Origin: Streptomyces sp. RerS4
GTDB lineage: Bacteria; Actinomycetota; Actinomycetes; Streptomycetales; Streptomycetaceae
Length of the DNA stretch: 64,000 bases
Direction of reading: 5' to 3'
NCBI RefSeq assembly: GCF_023515955.1
Contig: NZ_CP097322.1
Span: 6,496,501 to 6,560,500 of the forward strand
This document shows positions 54,993 through 63,173 of the stretch, one piece after another; position 1 is the stretch's first letter, and the number at the start of each line of letters is the position of its first letter. A program made the position numbers and the translations under genes. Below the pieces are notes generated by a model, which was not told the origin of the DNA, did not search any database, and was given only the letters and a program-made list of their open reading frames with translations.

Positions 54993-55089
54993 ATATGAGT
55001 GCTCTCGGGCGTCACCGCCCCCCGGGTGGTTCCTCGCATGGCGGAGCAGGGTCGTGGAGCGCCACCGGCCGGCTCTTGGGTGCACCGGC

Positions 55090-56262
55090 TCAGCGGGCGC
55101 CGAGGAGGTGTTCGAGCGCGAGCTGGTCGAGTTGTTCGAAGGCCATGCCGCGGCGGGCGGCGGCGTCGACGTCGAAGTCGTCGAAGGCGGACGGGTCGGC
55201 CAGGAGACCGGCCAGGCCGTCCTCGGCGGTGGGGAGGGCCAGTTCGGGCAGCCGGGAGGCGGTGAGCGCGGCCTGGACCTCCGGATCGGAACGGAAGGCG
55301 CGGGAACGCTCGGCCAGGAGCAGGTAGTTGCGCATGCAGCCGGCTGCCGAGGCCCAGACTCCGGCGGAGTCCTCCGTGCGCGGCGGCTTGAAGTCGAAGT
55401 GGCGGGGGCCGTCATAGCCGGCCGACTCCAGCAGGTCGACCAGCCAGAAGGCCTGGCGCAGGTCGCCCGCGCCGAAGCGCAGGTCCTGGTCGTACTTGAT
55501 GCCGGTCTGGCCGTTGAGGTCGATGTGGAACAGCTTGTCGTGCCACAAAGCCTGGGCGATGCCGTGCGGGAAGTTCAGTCCGGCCATCTGCTCGTGGCCG
55601 ACCTCCGGGTTGAGGCCGACCCGCTCGGGCCGCTCCAACTCGTTGATGAACGCCAGGGCGTGGCCGATGGTGGGCAGCAGGATGTCGCCGCGCGGCTCGT
55701 TGGGCTTGGGTTCGATCGCGAAGCGCAGGTCGTAGCCTTGGCCGTCGACGTATTCGCCCAGCAGGTCGAAGGCCTCCTTCAGCCGGTCGAGGGCGGTGCG
55801 CACGTCCTTGGCCGCGCCCGACTCGGCGCCCTCGCGGCCGCCCCAGGCGACGTAGACCGAGGCGCCGAGTTCCACGGCCAGGTCGATGTTGCGGATCGTC
55901 TTGCGCAGCGCGTACCGGCGGACGTCCCGGTCGTTGGCGGTGAAGGCGCCGTCCTTGAACACGGGGTGGGTGAAGAGGTTGGTGGTGGCCATCGGGACCT
56001 TCAGCCCGGCCGTGTCGAGTGCGGTGCGGAAGCGCTTGACCGCCTGCTCGCGTGCGGTGTCGCCGGCCGCGAAGGGGATCAGGTCGTCGTCGTGGAAGGT
56101 GACGCCGTAGGCGCCGAGTGCGGCCAGTCGCTCCACGGACTCGACCGGGTCGAGGGCGGGCCGGGTGGCGTCGCCGAAGGGGTCCCGGCCCTGCCAGCCG
56201 ACGGTCCACAGGCCGAAGGTGAACTTGTGCGCGGGGGTGGGGACGAGCGGGTCGCTGGTCAT
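55090..56262 (-). CDS. xylA: Xylose isomerase
   Basis: 390 residues. Converts D-xylose to D-xylulose. Metal and catalytic residues lie in the standard blocks: VTFHDDDLIPF (catalytic His), FAIEPKPNEPRGD (metal Glu and substrate Lys), GLNPEVGHEQMAGLNF, LFHIDLNGQTGIKYDQDLRF and HFDFKPPRTED. It is the short class I actinobacterial type used industrially from Streptomyces. ATG 56262 follows GGAGCG. Divergent from xylB over a 93-base AT-rich region. Confidence 0.97.
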   Translation of the reverse strand: MTSDPLVPTPAHKFTFGLWTVGWQGRDPFGDATRPALDPVESVERLAALGAYGVTFHDDDLIPFAAGDTAREQAVKRFRTALDTAGLKVPMATTNLFTHPVFKDGAFTANDRDVRRYALRKTIRNIDLAVELGASVYVAWGGREGAESGAAKDVRTALDRLKEAFDLLGEYVDGQGYDLRFAIEPKPNEPRGDILLPTIGHALAFINELERPERVGLNPEVGHEQMAGLNFPHGIAQALWHDKLFHIDLNGQTGIKYDQDLRFGAGDLRQAFWLVDLLESAGYDGPRHFDFKPPRTEDSAGVWASAAGCMRNYLLLAERSRAFRSDPEVQAALTASRLPELALPTAEDGLAGLLADPSAFDDFDVDAAARRGMAFEQLDQLALEHLLGAR

Positions 56263-56290
56263 GGGGCGCTCCGGATCTGAGCCGAGGGCT

Positions 56291-56313
56291 ATTTGTAATG
56301 ACGAAAAACAAAT
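56291..56313. promoter_or_regulatory. xylA-xylB divergent operator
   Basis: ATTTGT (56291-56296) and ACAAAT (56308-56313) form an inverted repeat in a strikingly AT-rich stretch between xylA and xylB. This is the expected site for the ROK repressor encoded downstream. Xylose binding would release it. Confidence 0.6.
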
Positions 56314-56355
56314 TAGTATGCCGAGACGCCAGAAGGAACCCCACCGGAGGAACGC

Positions 56356-57786
56356 ATGTCTGCTCAGCGTGTCGTGATCGGTGTCGACAGCTCCACCCAG
56401 TCCACGAAGGCGCTCGCCGTCGACATCGACACGGGCGCCGTCGTGGGCGAGGGCCGCGCCGCACACACCGTCAGTGAGGGCGCCGGCCGGGAGAGCGATC
56501 CCGAGCAGTGGTGGCGGGCGTTCGGCGAGGCAGTGGCGCGGACGGGCTGCGCGGATCGCGCGGCCGCCGTCTCGATCGCCGGCCAGCAGCACGGCCTGGT
56601 CACCCTGGACGCGGCCGGACGGCCGGTCAGGCCGGCGCTGCTGTGGAACGACGTCCGATCCGCCCCGCAGGCCGCCGCGCTCACGGCCGCCGTCGGGGCC
56701 GGAGAGCTCGCCCGCCGCACCGGAAGCGTTCCGACAGCCGCCTTCACGGCCACCAAGTGGGCCTGGCTGCGGGCGAACGAGCCTGCCGTCGCCGACCGCG
56801 TCACCGCGGTCCGGCTTCCCCACGACTTCCTGACGGAGCGGCTGACCGGCGAGGCGGTGACGGACCGCGGTGACGCCTCGGGAACCGGCTGGTGGGGCCC
56901 GGACGGCTACGACCGGGAGGTCCTCGCCCGGATCGGACTCGACTCCGAGCTGCTGCCGGAGGTCCTCCCGCCGGGCGCCCGGACGGGCCTCGTCCGCGCC
57001 GGGACGCCCCTGCGCGAGGGCGCGCTGGTGGCCACCGGGACCGGGGACAACATGGCCGCCGCCCTCGGGCTGGGCTTGACCCCCGGACGTCCGGTGCTGA
57101 GCCTCGGCACCTCCGGCACCGTCTACGCCGTCGGCCGCACCCGGCCCGCCGACCCGGGCGGAACCGTCGCCGGCTTCGCCGATGCCCTCGGCGGTTGGCT
57201 TCCGCTCGCCTGCACGCTCAACTGCACACTCGCCGTCGACCGCTTCGCCGCGCTCGTCGGCCGCGACCGCGAGGACGTCGAAGGAGGCGGCACGGTGGTG
57301 GTACTTCCCCATCTGGACGGTGAGCGCACTCCCGACCTCCCGTACGCGTCCGGCCTGGTCCACGGCCTGCGCCACGACACCACGCCGGGACAGCTCCTCC
57401 AAGCCGCCTACGACGGCGCCGCCCAAGCCCTGCTCGCGGCGCTGGAGGACGTGCTGCGCGCCGGGGGCGAGAACCCCGCCCCCGACGAGCCCCTGACGCT
57501 GATCGGCGGCGGAGCCCGCGGCGGGGCCTGGCAGCGGACCGTCCTGCGGCTGTCCGGCCGAGCGGTGCAGGTGCCCGAGGCCCGGGAACCGGTCGCGCTC
57601 GGGGCCGCCGCCCAGGCCGCCGCACTGCTCACGGGTGAGCCCGCCGACGCCGTCGCCCGGCGCTGGGGGACTGCCGAAGGCCGGGTACTGGAGCCCGTAC
57701 CCCGTGACGACGACACGCTCGAACGGATCACCAGTACGCTGCGGCGGGCACGGGCCCTGCAGGAGGCCCCGCCCGCACGACGATAG
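56356..57786 (+). CDS. xylB: Xylulokinase
   Basis: 476 residues of the FGGY kinase family. Phosphorylates D-xylulose for the pentose phosphate pathway. Blocks: VIGVDSSTQSTKALAVDIDT (phosphate 1), SIAGQQHGLVTLDAAGRPVR, LPHDFLTERLTGEAVTDRGD (catalytic Asp region), GTGDNMAAALGLGL, LSLGTSGTVYAVG and LTLIGGGARGGAWQRTVLRL. ATG 56356 follows GGAGGAA. Confidence 0.96.
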   Translation: MSAQRVVIGVDSSTQSTKALAVDIDTGAVVGEGRAAHTVSEGAGRESDPEQWWRAFGEAVARTGCADRAAAVSIAGQQHGLVTLDAAGRPVRPALLWNDVRSAPQAAALTAAVGAGELARRTGSVPTAAFTATKWAWLRANEPAVADRVTAVRLPHDFLTERLTGEAVTDRGDASGTGWWGPDGYDREVLARIGLDSELLPEVLPPGARTGLVRAGTPLREGALVATGTGDNMAAALGLGLTPGRPVLSLGTSGTVYAVGRTRPADPGGTVAGFADALGGWLPLACTLNCTLAVDRFAALVGRDREDVEGGGTVVVLPHLDGERTPDLPYASGLVHGLRHDTTPGQLLQAAYDGAAQALLAALEDVLRAGGENPAPDEPLTLIGGGARGGAWQRTVLRLSGRAVQVPEAREPVALGAAAQAAALLTGEPADAVARRWGTAEGRVLEPVPRDDDTLERITSTLRRARALQEAPPARR

Positions 57787-57799
57787 GAGGGTCGGTTCC

Positions 57800-59020
57800 A
57801 TGGCGGGCATCGGGAGGGCGAGCGGTGGCGTGGAGGCCGCGCCCGCCTCACAGCAGGGCATGCGCCGGCAGAACCTCGCGGTGGTGATCGGCGTGGTCGC
57901 CGCGCACGGCCCGCTCTCTCGGGCGGACGTCGCCGGGCACACGGGCCTGACCAGGCCGGCCGTCTCCTCCATGGTCGAGGAGCTCATCGGTCGCGGAGCG
58001 CTGACCGAGACGGAGACCGCGCCCAGCGGACGGGTCGGCCGCCCCGGACGGGCGCTGGCCCTGAACGATCGGGGTCCCGCGGGCCTCGGCCTGGAGATCG
58101 GCGTCACCCACCTGGCCGCGTGCGTCGTGGACCTGCGCGGTGAACCCCGGGTCTGGCGTCGCGTGGAGCGGGCCAACGCGGGCCGGCCGGCCGGGCAGGT
58201 GCTGGCGGAGGCCGCCGCGCTGGGCGCCGAGGCGGAGGCCGAGGCCGCCGCACTCGGGCTGCGCGTCGAGGGCCGCGTACTGGCCGTGCCGGGGGTGGTG
58301 CCGAACGAGCCGCGCGGGCTGGTCGAGCGTGCGCCCAACCTTGGCTGGCACGCCGTCCGCCTCGCCGACCACTGGCCCGACCCCGACACCGTGCCGGATC
58401 CGGAGAACGAGGCCAACCTCGGGGCGCTGGCCGAGTACTGGCACACCGAGCAGGCCGCGCAGACCTTCGTGCACGTCTCCGCCGAGGCCGGCATCGGTGC
58501 CGCCCTCGTCATCGACGGGCAGCTGTTCCGGGGCGCCCGCGGCTTCGCGGGCGAACTCGGCCACCTGCCCGTCCACCCGGAGGGCGCCCCCTGCGCCTGC
58601 GGGGCACGCGGCTGCCTGGAGCAGTACGCGGGCGAAGCGGCCGTACTGCGCGAGGCCGGGCTGGGGGGCGCCGGCGATCCGATGGCCCTGCTGGCCGAGC
58701 GGGCGGGCGCCGGGGACGCGGGGACCCTGCGCGCCCTGGACCGCGCCGGTCGGGCCCTGGGCCTCGCCCTCACCTCGGCGGTGAACCTGATCGACCCGGA
58801 CGGCCTCGTCCTCGGCGGCGCCTACGCCGAACTCGCCGACTGGCTCCTCCCGCCGATACGCGCCGAACTCGCCGCTCGCGTCACCGTCCGGCCCTGGACC
58901 CCGGAGGCGGTGCGCCGCTCCGCCCTGGGACGCCGCGGACCGGTCCTGGGCGCGGCCTGGTCCACGGTCCACCGGATCATCGCCGACCCCACCCGGCTGC
59001 CCGCCCTCCCCGCACCGTGA
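57800..59020 (+). CDS. ROK-family repressor, probable xylose regulator
   Basis: 406 residues. N-terminal winged helix (RRQNLAVVIGVVAAHGPLSR, LTRPAVSSMVEELIGRGALT), then the sugar-kinase-like ROK domain (GLGLEIGVTHLAACVVDLRG, VPGVVPNEPRGLVERAPNLG, FAGELGHLPVHPEGAPCACG, CLEQYAG). The CxCGxxGCxE zinc motif is present as CACGARGCLEQ. ATG 57800 follows TAGGAGG, 13 bases after xylB, so it is co-transcribed and probably autoregulated. By position it is the XylR repressor. Confidence 0.9.
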   Translation: MAGIGRASGGVEAAPASQQGMRRQNLAVVIGVVAAHGPLSRADVAGHTGLTRPAVSSMVEELIGRGALTETETAPSGRVGRPGRALALNDRGPAGLGLEIGVTHLAACVVDLRGEPRVWRRVERANAGRPAGQVLAEAAALGAEAEAEAAALGLRVEGRVLAVPGVVPNEPRGLVERAPNLGWHAVRLADHWPDPDTVPDPENEANLGALAEYWHTEQAAQTFVHVSAEAGIGAALVIDGQLFRGARGFAGELGHLPVHPEGAPCACGARGCLEQYAGEAAVLREAGLGGAGDPMALLAERAGAGDAGTLRALDRAGRALGLALTSAVNLIDPDGLVLGGAYAELADWLLPPIRAELAARVTVRPWTPEAVRRSALGRRGPVLGAAWSTVHRIIADPTRLPALPAP

Positions 59021-59204
59021 CGACGGCGTGTCGGCGCCATGGTGCGCGGGGGTGGAGGGAAGACCGGGCGGTCAGCCGTCGATCGCCGTCACGGTTCAGG
59101 TAGGCGAACGGGTCCCACAGGGCGTTGGAATCCTCCAGGTGTCGAGGCCGCCAACTCCAGGTCGGGGCAGCTGTCTTGACGGGTCGTCCGACGGCCGGCT
59201 TGAT

Positions 59205-59218
59205 TGGGAGCGCTCCCA
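59205..59218. promoter_or_regulatory. CebR box TGGGAGCGCTCCCA
   Basis: A perfect 14-base palindrome identical to the consensus for CebR, the cellobiose/cellotriose-responsive LacI-type repressor of Streptomyces. It is 37 bases upstream of the cellulase start codon and so should repress it until cello-oligosaccharides appear. Confidence 0.9.
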
Positions 59219-59254
59219 CTCTTGTCCCCCACCCTCCCGAGGAAGGCTCCGCCC

Positions 59255-61726
59255 GTGCCTCCTGTCACCCCCGCCCGCCGCGTGCCGCGTCGCGCGGCCG
59301 CCGTGCTCGCCGGCCTCGCGCTGGCCGTCGGCGCCCTGTCCACGACCGCCCTGACCGTTCCGGTCGCGGCTGCCGCCACCGGGGCCGCCGCCGCCGAGAC
59401 GCCCGTCCGGGTCAACCAGCTCGGCTACCTGCCGGACGGCCCCAAGCGGGCCACCGTGGTCAGCTCCGCGACCGCCCCCCTCGCCTGGCAACTGCGCGAC
59501 GCCTCCGGCACGGTGGCCGCCTCGGGCACCACCACGGTGCGCGGCGCCGACCAGGCGTCCGGCCAGTCCACGCACCTGGTGGACTTCGGCGCGTACACCG
59601 GCACCGGCACCGGCTACACCCTGGGCGTCGGCGGCCAGACCAGCCACCCCTTCGACATCTCCGCATCGCTGTACGACGGACTGCGCGCCGACAGCATGTC
59701 GTTCTTCTACCAGCAACGCAGCGGTACCGCGATCGACGCGGCCCTGGCGGGCGGCAGTGCCTACGCCCGCCCCGCCGGGCACCTGGACATCGCCCCGAAC
59801 AAGGGCGACACCAGCGTCCCCTGTCAAGCCGGGGTGTGCGACTACCGACAGGACGTGCGCGGCGGCTGGTACGACGCGGGCGACCACGGCAAGTACGTGG
59901 TCAACGGCGGCATCTCCGTCTGGGAAATGGTCAACTCCTACGAGCGCGCCCGGCGTTCGGGTGGTGACGCGGCGCTCGGCGACGCGACGCTGCGGGTGCC
60001 GGAGCGTGGCAACGGGACGCCGGACGTGCTGGACGAGGCCCGATGGGAGCTGGAGTTCCTGCTGCGGATGCAGGTCCCGGCCGGGAAGCCGATGGCCGGG
60101 ATGGCCTTCCACAAGATGCACGACAACAAGTGGACCGCTCTGCCGACGCGTCCCGAACTCGACGCCGAGCAGCGTGAGTTGCACAAGCCGTCGACCGCCG
60201 CGACGCTGAACCTGGCGGCGTCGGCCGCGCAGTGTGCCCGGGTGTACGCGCCGTACGACGCCGCGTTCGCCGCGCGCTGCCTGGACGCGTCCCGCCGCGC
60301 CTGGACGGCCGCCAAGGGCAACCCGAACGTGCTCGCCCCGGCGACCGACAACACCGGCGGCGGTGCGTACGAGGACGCCGACGTCTCCGACGAGTTCTAC
60401 TGGGCGGCGGCGGAACTCCTGGCCACCACCGGTGAGTCGCAGTACCGGGACGCCGTCACCTCCTCCGCGCACCACACCAAGCCCGTCGACGGGTTCTGGT
60501 GGGGCGGTACCGCGACGCTCGGCCGGATCACCCTCGCCACCGGCGCCGGCGTGGCCCTGCCCGCCGAGGACACGGCCCGGCTGCGCGGACTGCTGACCTC
60601 GGCCGCCGACGGCCACCTGTCCACCATGGCCGGACAGGGCTACGCGGTGCCACTCGCCGCCACCGGATACGGGTGGGGCTCCAACAGCTCCGTCACCAAC
60701 AACGCGATGGTGCTGGCCGTCGCCTACGAGCTCACCGGCCGGGAACGCTACCGAGCCGGAGCGCTGGAGTCCCTGGACTACCTGCTCGGCCGCAACGCGC
60801 TCGGCCTCTCCTACGTCACCGGCTACGGCGATCGCTACGCGGAGAACCAGCACCACCGGTTCTGGGCGCACCAGAACGACGCCTCGCTGCCGCACCCGCC
60901 GGCCGGTTCCTTCGCGGGCGGGCCGAACGCGGGGCTGGAGGACCCGGTGGCCAAGGAGAAGCTCGCGGGCTGCGCGCCGGCGGCCTGCTACGTGGATGAC
61001 ATCGGCTCGTACTCCACCAACGAGGTGGCCATCAACTGGAACGCCTCGCTGGCCTGGCTGGCGGCCTTCGCGGCCGAGCGGCGCGGCGCCCCGGCCGTGC
61101 CCGCGGTCCAGGTGTCACCGGCGGTGGTGACGGTTCCGGAGGGCGGTTCGACGCCGGTGGGCGTGCGGCTCTCGGCCGCGCCCGCGCAGAACGTCACGGT
61201 GGCGGTGGCCGCCGGCTCCGGCGACCAGGACCTGTCGGCAGCCGCGACCTTGGTGTTCACCCCGGCCGACTGGGCCGCCGCACAGCAGGTTTCGGTCTCC
61301 GCCGCGCAGGATGCCGACGCGCTGGCGGGTAGCGCGACGTTCACGGCCGGGGGTCCCGGTGTGCAGCCGGCGACGTTCACGGCGACGGAGGCGGACGACG
61401 ACGCTTCGGCGGCCGCCTGCACGGTGGCGTACCGGATCGACAACGCCTGGGCCAACGGCTTCACCGCGACGGTGACCGTGAGGAACACCGGAACCTCGGC
61501 CGTCTCCGGGTGGACCCTCGGCTGGAGCTTCGCGGGTGATCAGCGGATCGGCAACGCCTGGAACGCCACGGTGAGCCAGTCGGGCAGCACGGTCACCGCC
61601 CGGGACTCCGGGTGGAACGGTACGGTGGCGCCCGGCGGCAGCGTGAGCCTCGGCTTCCAGGCGACGTATTCCGGTACCAACGCGGTCCCGGCGCGCTACA
61701 CGCTCAACGGTGCGCTCTGCTCCTGA
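59255..61726 (+). CDS. Secreted GH9 endoglucanase with CBM2
   Basis: 823 residues. Signal peptide (RRAAAVLAGLALAVGALSTT) from GTG 59255, then a CelD_N-type Ig-like domain (VRVNQLGYLPDGPKRATVVS). The GH9 catalytic barrel has its base in DVRGGWYDAGDHGKYVVNGG, the NQHHRFWAHQNDASLPHPPA block and the catalytic Glu in YSTNEVAINWNASLAWLAAF. A Calx-beta-like spacer (VTVPEGGSTPVGVRLSAAPA) and a C-terminal family 2 cellulose-binding module (CTVAYRIDNAWANGFTATVT, Trp-containing, final Cys) complete it. Cuts cellulose outside the cell. Confidence 0.94.
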   Translation: MPPVTPARRVPRRAAAVLAGLALAVGALSTTALTVPVAAAATGAAAAETPVRVNQLGYLPDGPKRATVVSSATAPLAWQLRDASGTVAASGTTTVRGADQASGQSTHLVDFGAYTGTGTGYTLGVGGQTSHPFDISASLYDGLRADSMSFFYQQRSGTAIDAALAGGSAYARPAGHLDIAPNKGDTSVPCQAGVCDYRQDVRGGWYDAGDHGKYVVNGGISVWEMVNSYERARRSGGDAALGDATLRVPERGNGTPDVLDEARWELEFLLRMQVPAGKPMAGMAFHKMHDNKWTALPTRPELDAEQRELHKPSTAATLNLAASAAQCARVYAPYDAAFAARCLDASRRAWTAAKGNPNVLAPATDNTGGGAYEDADVSDEFYWAAAELLATTGESQYRDAVTSSAHHTKPVDGFWWGGTATLGRITLATGAGVALPAEDTARLRGLLTSAADGHLSTMAGQGYAVPLAATGYGWGSNSSVTNNAMVLAVAYELTGRERYRAGALESLDYLLGRNALGLSYVTGYGDRYAENQHHRFWAHQNDASLPHPPAGSFAGGPNAGLEDPVAKEKLAGCAPAACYVDDIGSYSTNEVAINWNASLAWLAAFAAERRGAPAVPAVQVSPAVVTVPEGGSTPVGVRLSAAPAQNVTVAVAAGSGDQDLSAAATLVFTPADWAAAQQVSVSAAQDADALAGSATFTAGGPGVQPATFTATEADDDASAAACTVAYRIDNAWANGFTATVTVRNTGTSAVSGWTLGWSFAGDQRIGNAWNATVSQSGSTVTARDSGWNGTVAPGGSVSLGFQATYSGTNAVPARYTLNGALCS

Positions 61727-61774
61727 ACGATTGCGGGACGGGAAGCGCCGCCGACCCGGGAGGGGCGGCGGCGC

Positions 61775-61803
61775 AGTGGAGCCGGGATCGTCCCGGCTCC
61801 ACT
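61775..61803. terminator. 13-bp perfect hairpin between convergent genes
   Basis: AGTGGAGCCGGGA (61775-61787) and TCCCGGCTCCACT (61791-61803) pair perfectly around a three-base loop. It separates the cellulase and the esterase, which converge, and should work in both directions. Confidence 0.85.
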
Positions 61804-61820
61804 CACGTGGTGCGGGCGTG

Positions 61821-63173
61821 TCACTGGAACTGGGCGAAGAACCTCCATATCTCCGTCTTGGTCCAGGTCGTGACGCCGCTCTCGTTGGGGGAGCCGTCGA
61901 CCGGACCGGGCAGGTGGCCGCCGTCGAACGCGGCCCATTGGACCGGGTACCCGGCGCGGCAGCCCGAGTAGGTGGTGGTGACGTGCGTGCGACTGCCCGG
62001 CGCCGGCTCGCGCGGGCTCTGGGGAGTGCAGCCGTTGTTGCCGACGAACCTGTCGCGCAGGGACCGTCCTTGCGCGATGCCGAGGACGGAGTCGCCGATG
62101 CCGTGGATTCCGAAGTAGGCGATGGGCCGGGTGCCGTCACCGCACCCGCTGATCTGTGCGCCGGAAATGACCGCGACAGCCCTGAAGACGTTCGCCCGGG
62201 AGCATGCGAGTGCGTAGCTCATACCGCCGCCCCAGCTGAAACCCGTGGCGAAACGCTGCGCCGGGTTGACGCAGAGGCCGCCCTCGATCCGCCGGATCAT
62301 GTCGTCGACGAAGGTGATGTCCTCACCGCCCGAATTGGCCCAGCCGTTTCCGAGGCCCTGGGGGGCGACGAGGATCGCGCTGTTGCTCGACTGTTCCTGT
62401 TGGCCGTAGTAGGACCAGGCGTTTCCGCTCGTTCCGCCCGAGGCGACTTCGCCGGCGGTTCCGCCCCGCCAGTGGAACGCGAAGATCAGCCGATAGGGCC
62501 GGCTGTTGGTGTAGTTGTCGGGAATTCTGAGGATGAAGCTGCGGCTCTTGCCGCTGCTCTGAATCGTGTGCGTACCGCTTGCCAGGGTCGGGGCACTGCC
62601 GCACCCGCCGGCACCGGACGACAGCTTGACCATCTGCCAGTGCTGGTTGGCGCCGCCCCAGTCGGTGTACTGGACGACGTTGGCGCCGTCGGCGGTGGAG
62701 CCGCCCTGCACCTCGACGGCCTTGCCGCTGTTGCGGTTGATCAGCCGGACGTGGCCGGCTTCGGAGTCCGCCAGGCGGAACTGCTGGTTGGACCCGTTGC
62801 CGTCGGCCCACTGCGTGATCGCGGCGCCGTCGGCGGTCGAGGCGCCGGCCACGTCGAGGACCTTGCCCGAATGCCGGGCCTTGAGCCGGTAGAAGCCGCC
62901 GCCGGAGTCCACGAACTGCCACTGCTGGTTGGCTCCGTCGCCGCGCGTCCACTGGCCGACCCGCGCGCCGTCGGCGGTGGACACGCCGGAGACGTCCAGT
63001 GCCTTGCCGCTGTTGCGGTTGACCAGGACGTACCAGGCATTGCCGTCCACCGTCGCCGCCCGCGCGGGCGGCGGATCCACCGCGACGAGCATGCCGATCG
63101 CGAGGGTCGCCGCCACCACGGCGGCCACCCGGGACCACCAGCGGTTGCTCACCCCTTCGCCGCGGCAGGTCAT
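61821..63173 (-). CDS. Secreted ricin-lectin + PHB-depolymerase-family esterase (probable feruloyl or acetylxylan esterase)
   Basis: 450 residues. After a signal peptide (AAVVAATLAIGMLVAVDPPP) come three beta-trefoil repeats with QxW-type motifs (GANQQWQFVDSG, GSNQQFRLADSE, GANQHWQMVKLS). An alpha/beta-hydrolase of the esterase-PHB (LpqC) type follows: nucleophile in GFSWGGGMSYALACSR, oxyanion region FAFHWRGGTAGEVASGG, and HGIGDSVLG and FDGGHLPGPVDG supplying Asp/His. These enzymes remove feruloyl or acetyl groups from xylan. ATG 63173 overlaps the xylanase stop (ATGA) with GGAG upstream, so it is translationally coupled to it. Confidence 0.9.
   Translation of the reverse strand: MTCRGEGVSNRWWSRVAAVVAATLAIGMLVAVDPPPARAATVDGNAWYVLVNRNSGKALDVSGVSTADGARVGQWTRGDGANQQWQFVDSGGGFYRLKARHSGKVLDVAGASTADGAAITQWADGNGSNQQFRLADSEAGHVRLINRNSGKAVEVQGGSTADGANVVQYTDWGGANQHWQMVKLSSGAGGCGSAPTLASGTHTIQSSGKSRSFILRIPDNYTNSRPYRLIFAFHWRGGTAGEVASGGTSGNAWSYYGQQEQSSNSAILVAPQGLGNGWANSGGEDITFVDDMIRRIEGGLCVNPAQRFATGFSWGGGMSYALACSRANVFRAVAVISGAQISGCGDGTRPIAYFGIHGIGDSVLGIAQGRSLRDRFVGNNGCTPQSPREPAPGSRTHVTTTYSGCRAGYPVQWAAFDGGHLPGPVDGSPNESGVTTWTKTEIWRFFAQFQ

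Larger units (their letters stand above)
54502..55089. other. Intergenic region of the transporter operon and xylA
   Basis: 588 bases without a credible gene. It holds the transporter promoter and operator near 54644-54670 and a second, isolated palindrome at 54979-54992. The DNA between them looks non-coding. Confidence 0.6.

Noticed and set aside
55090..58773. Very long minus-strand open frame of more than 1,200 codons
   Set aside because: Only the xylA part is real; the rest is the antisense shadow of xylB and the ROK gene in high-GC DNA.
58977..59219. Short minus-strand frame with DSNALWDPFAYLNRDGDRR
   Set aside because: It looks somewhat protein-like but is isolated, overlaps the ROK gene end and has no start signal or family.
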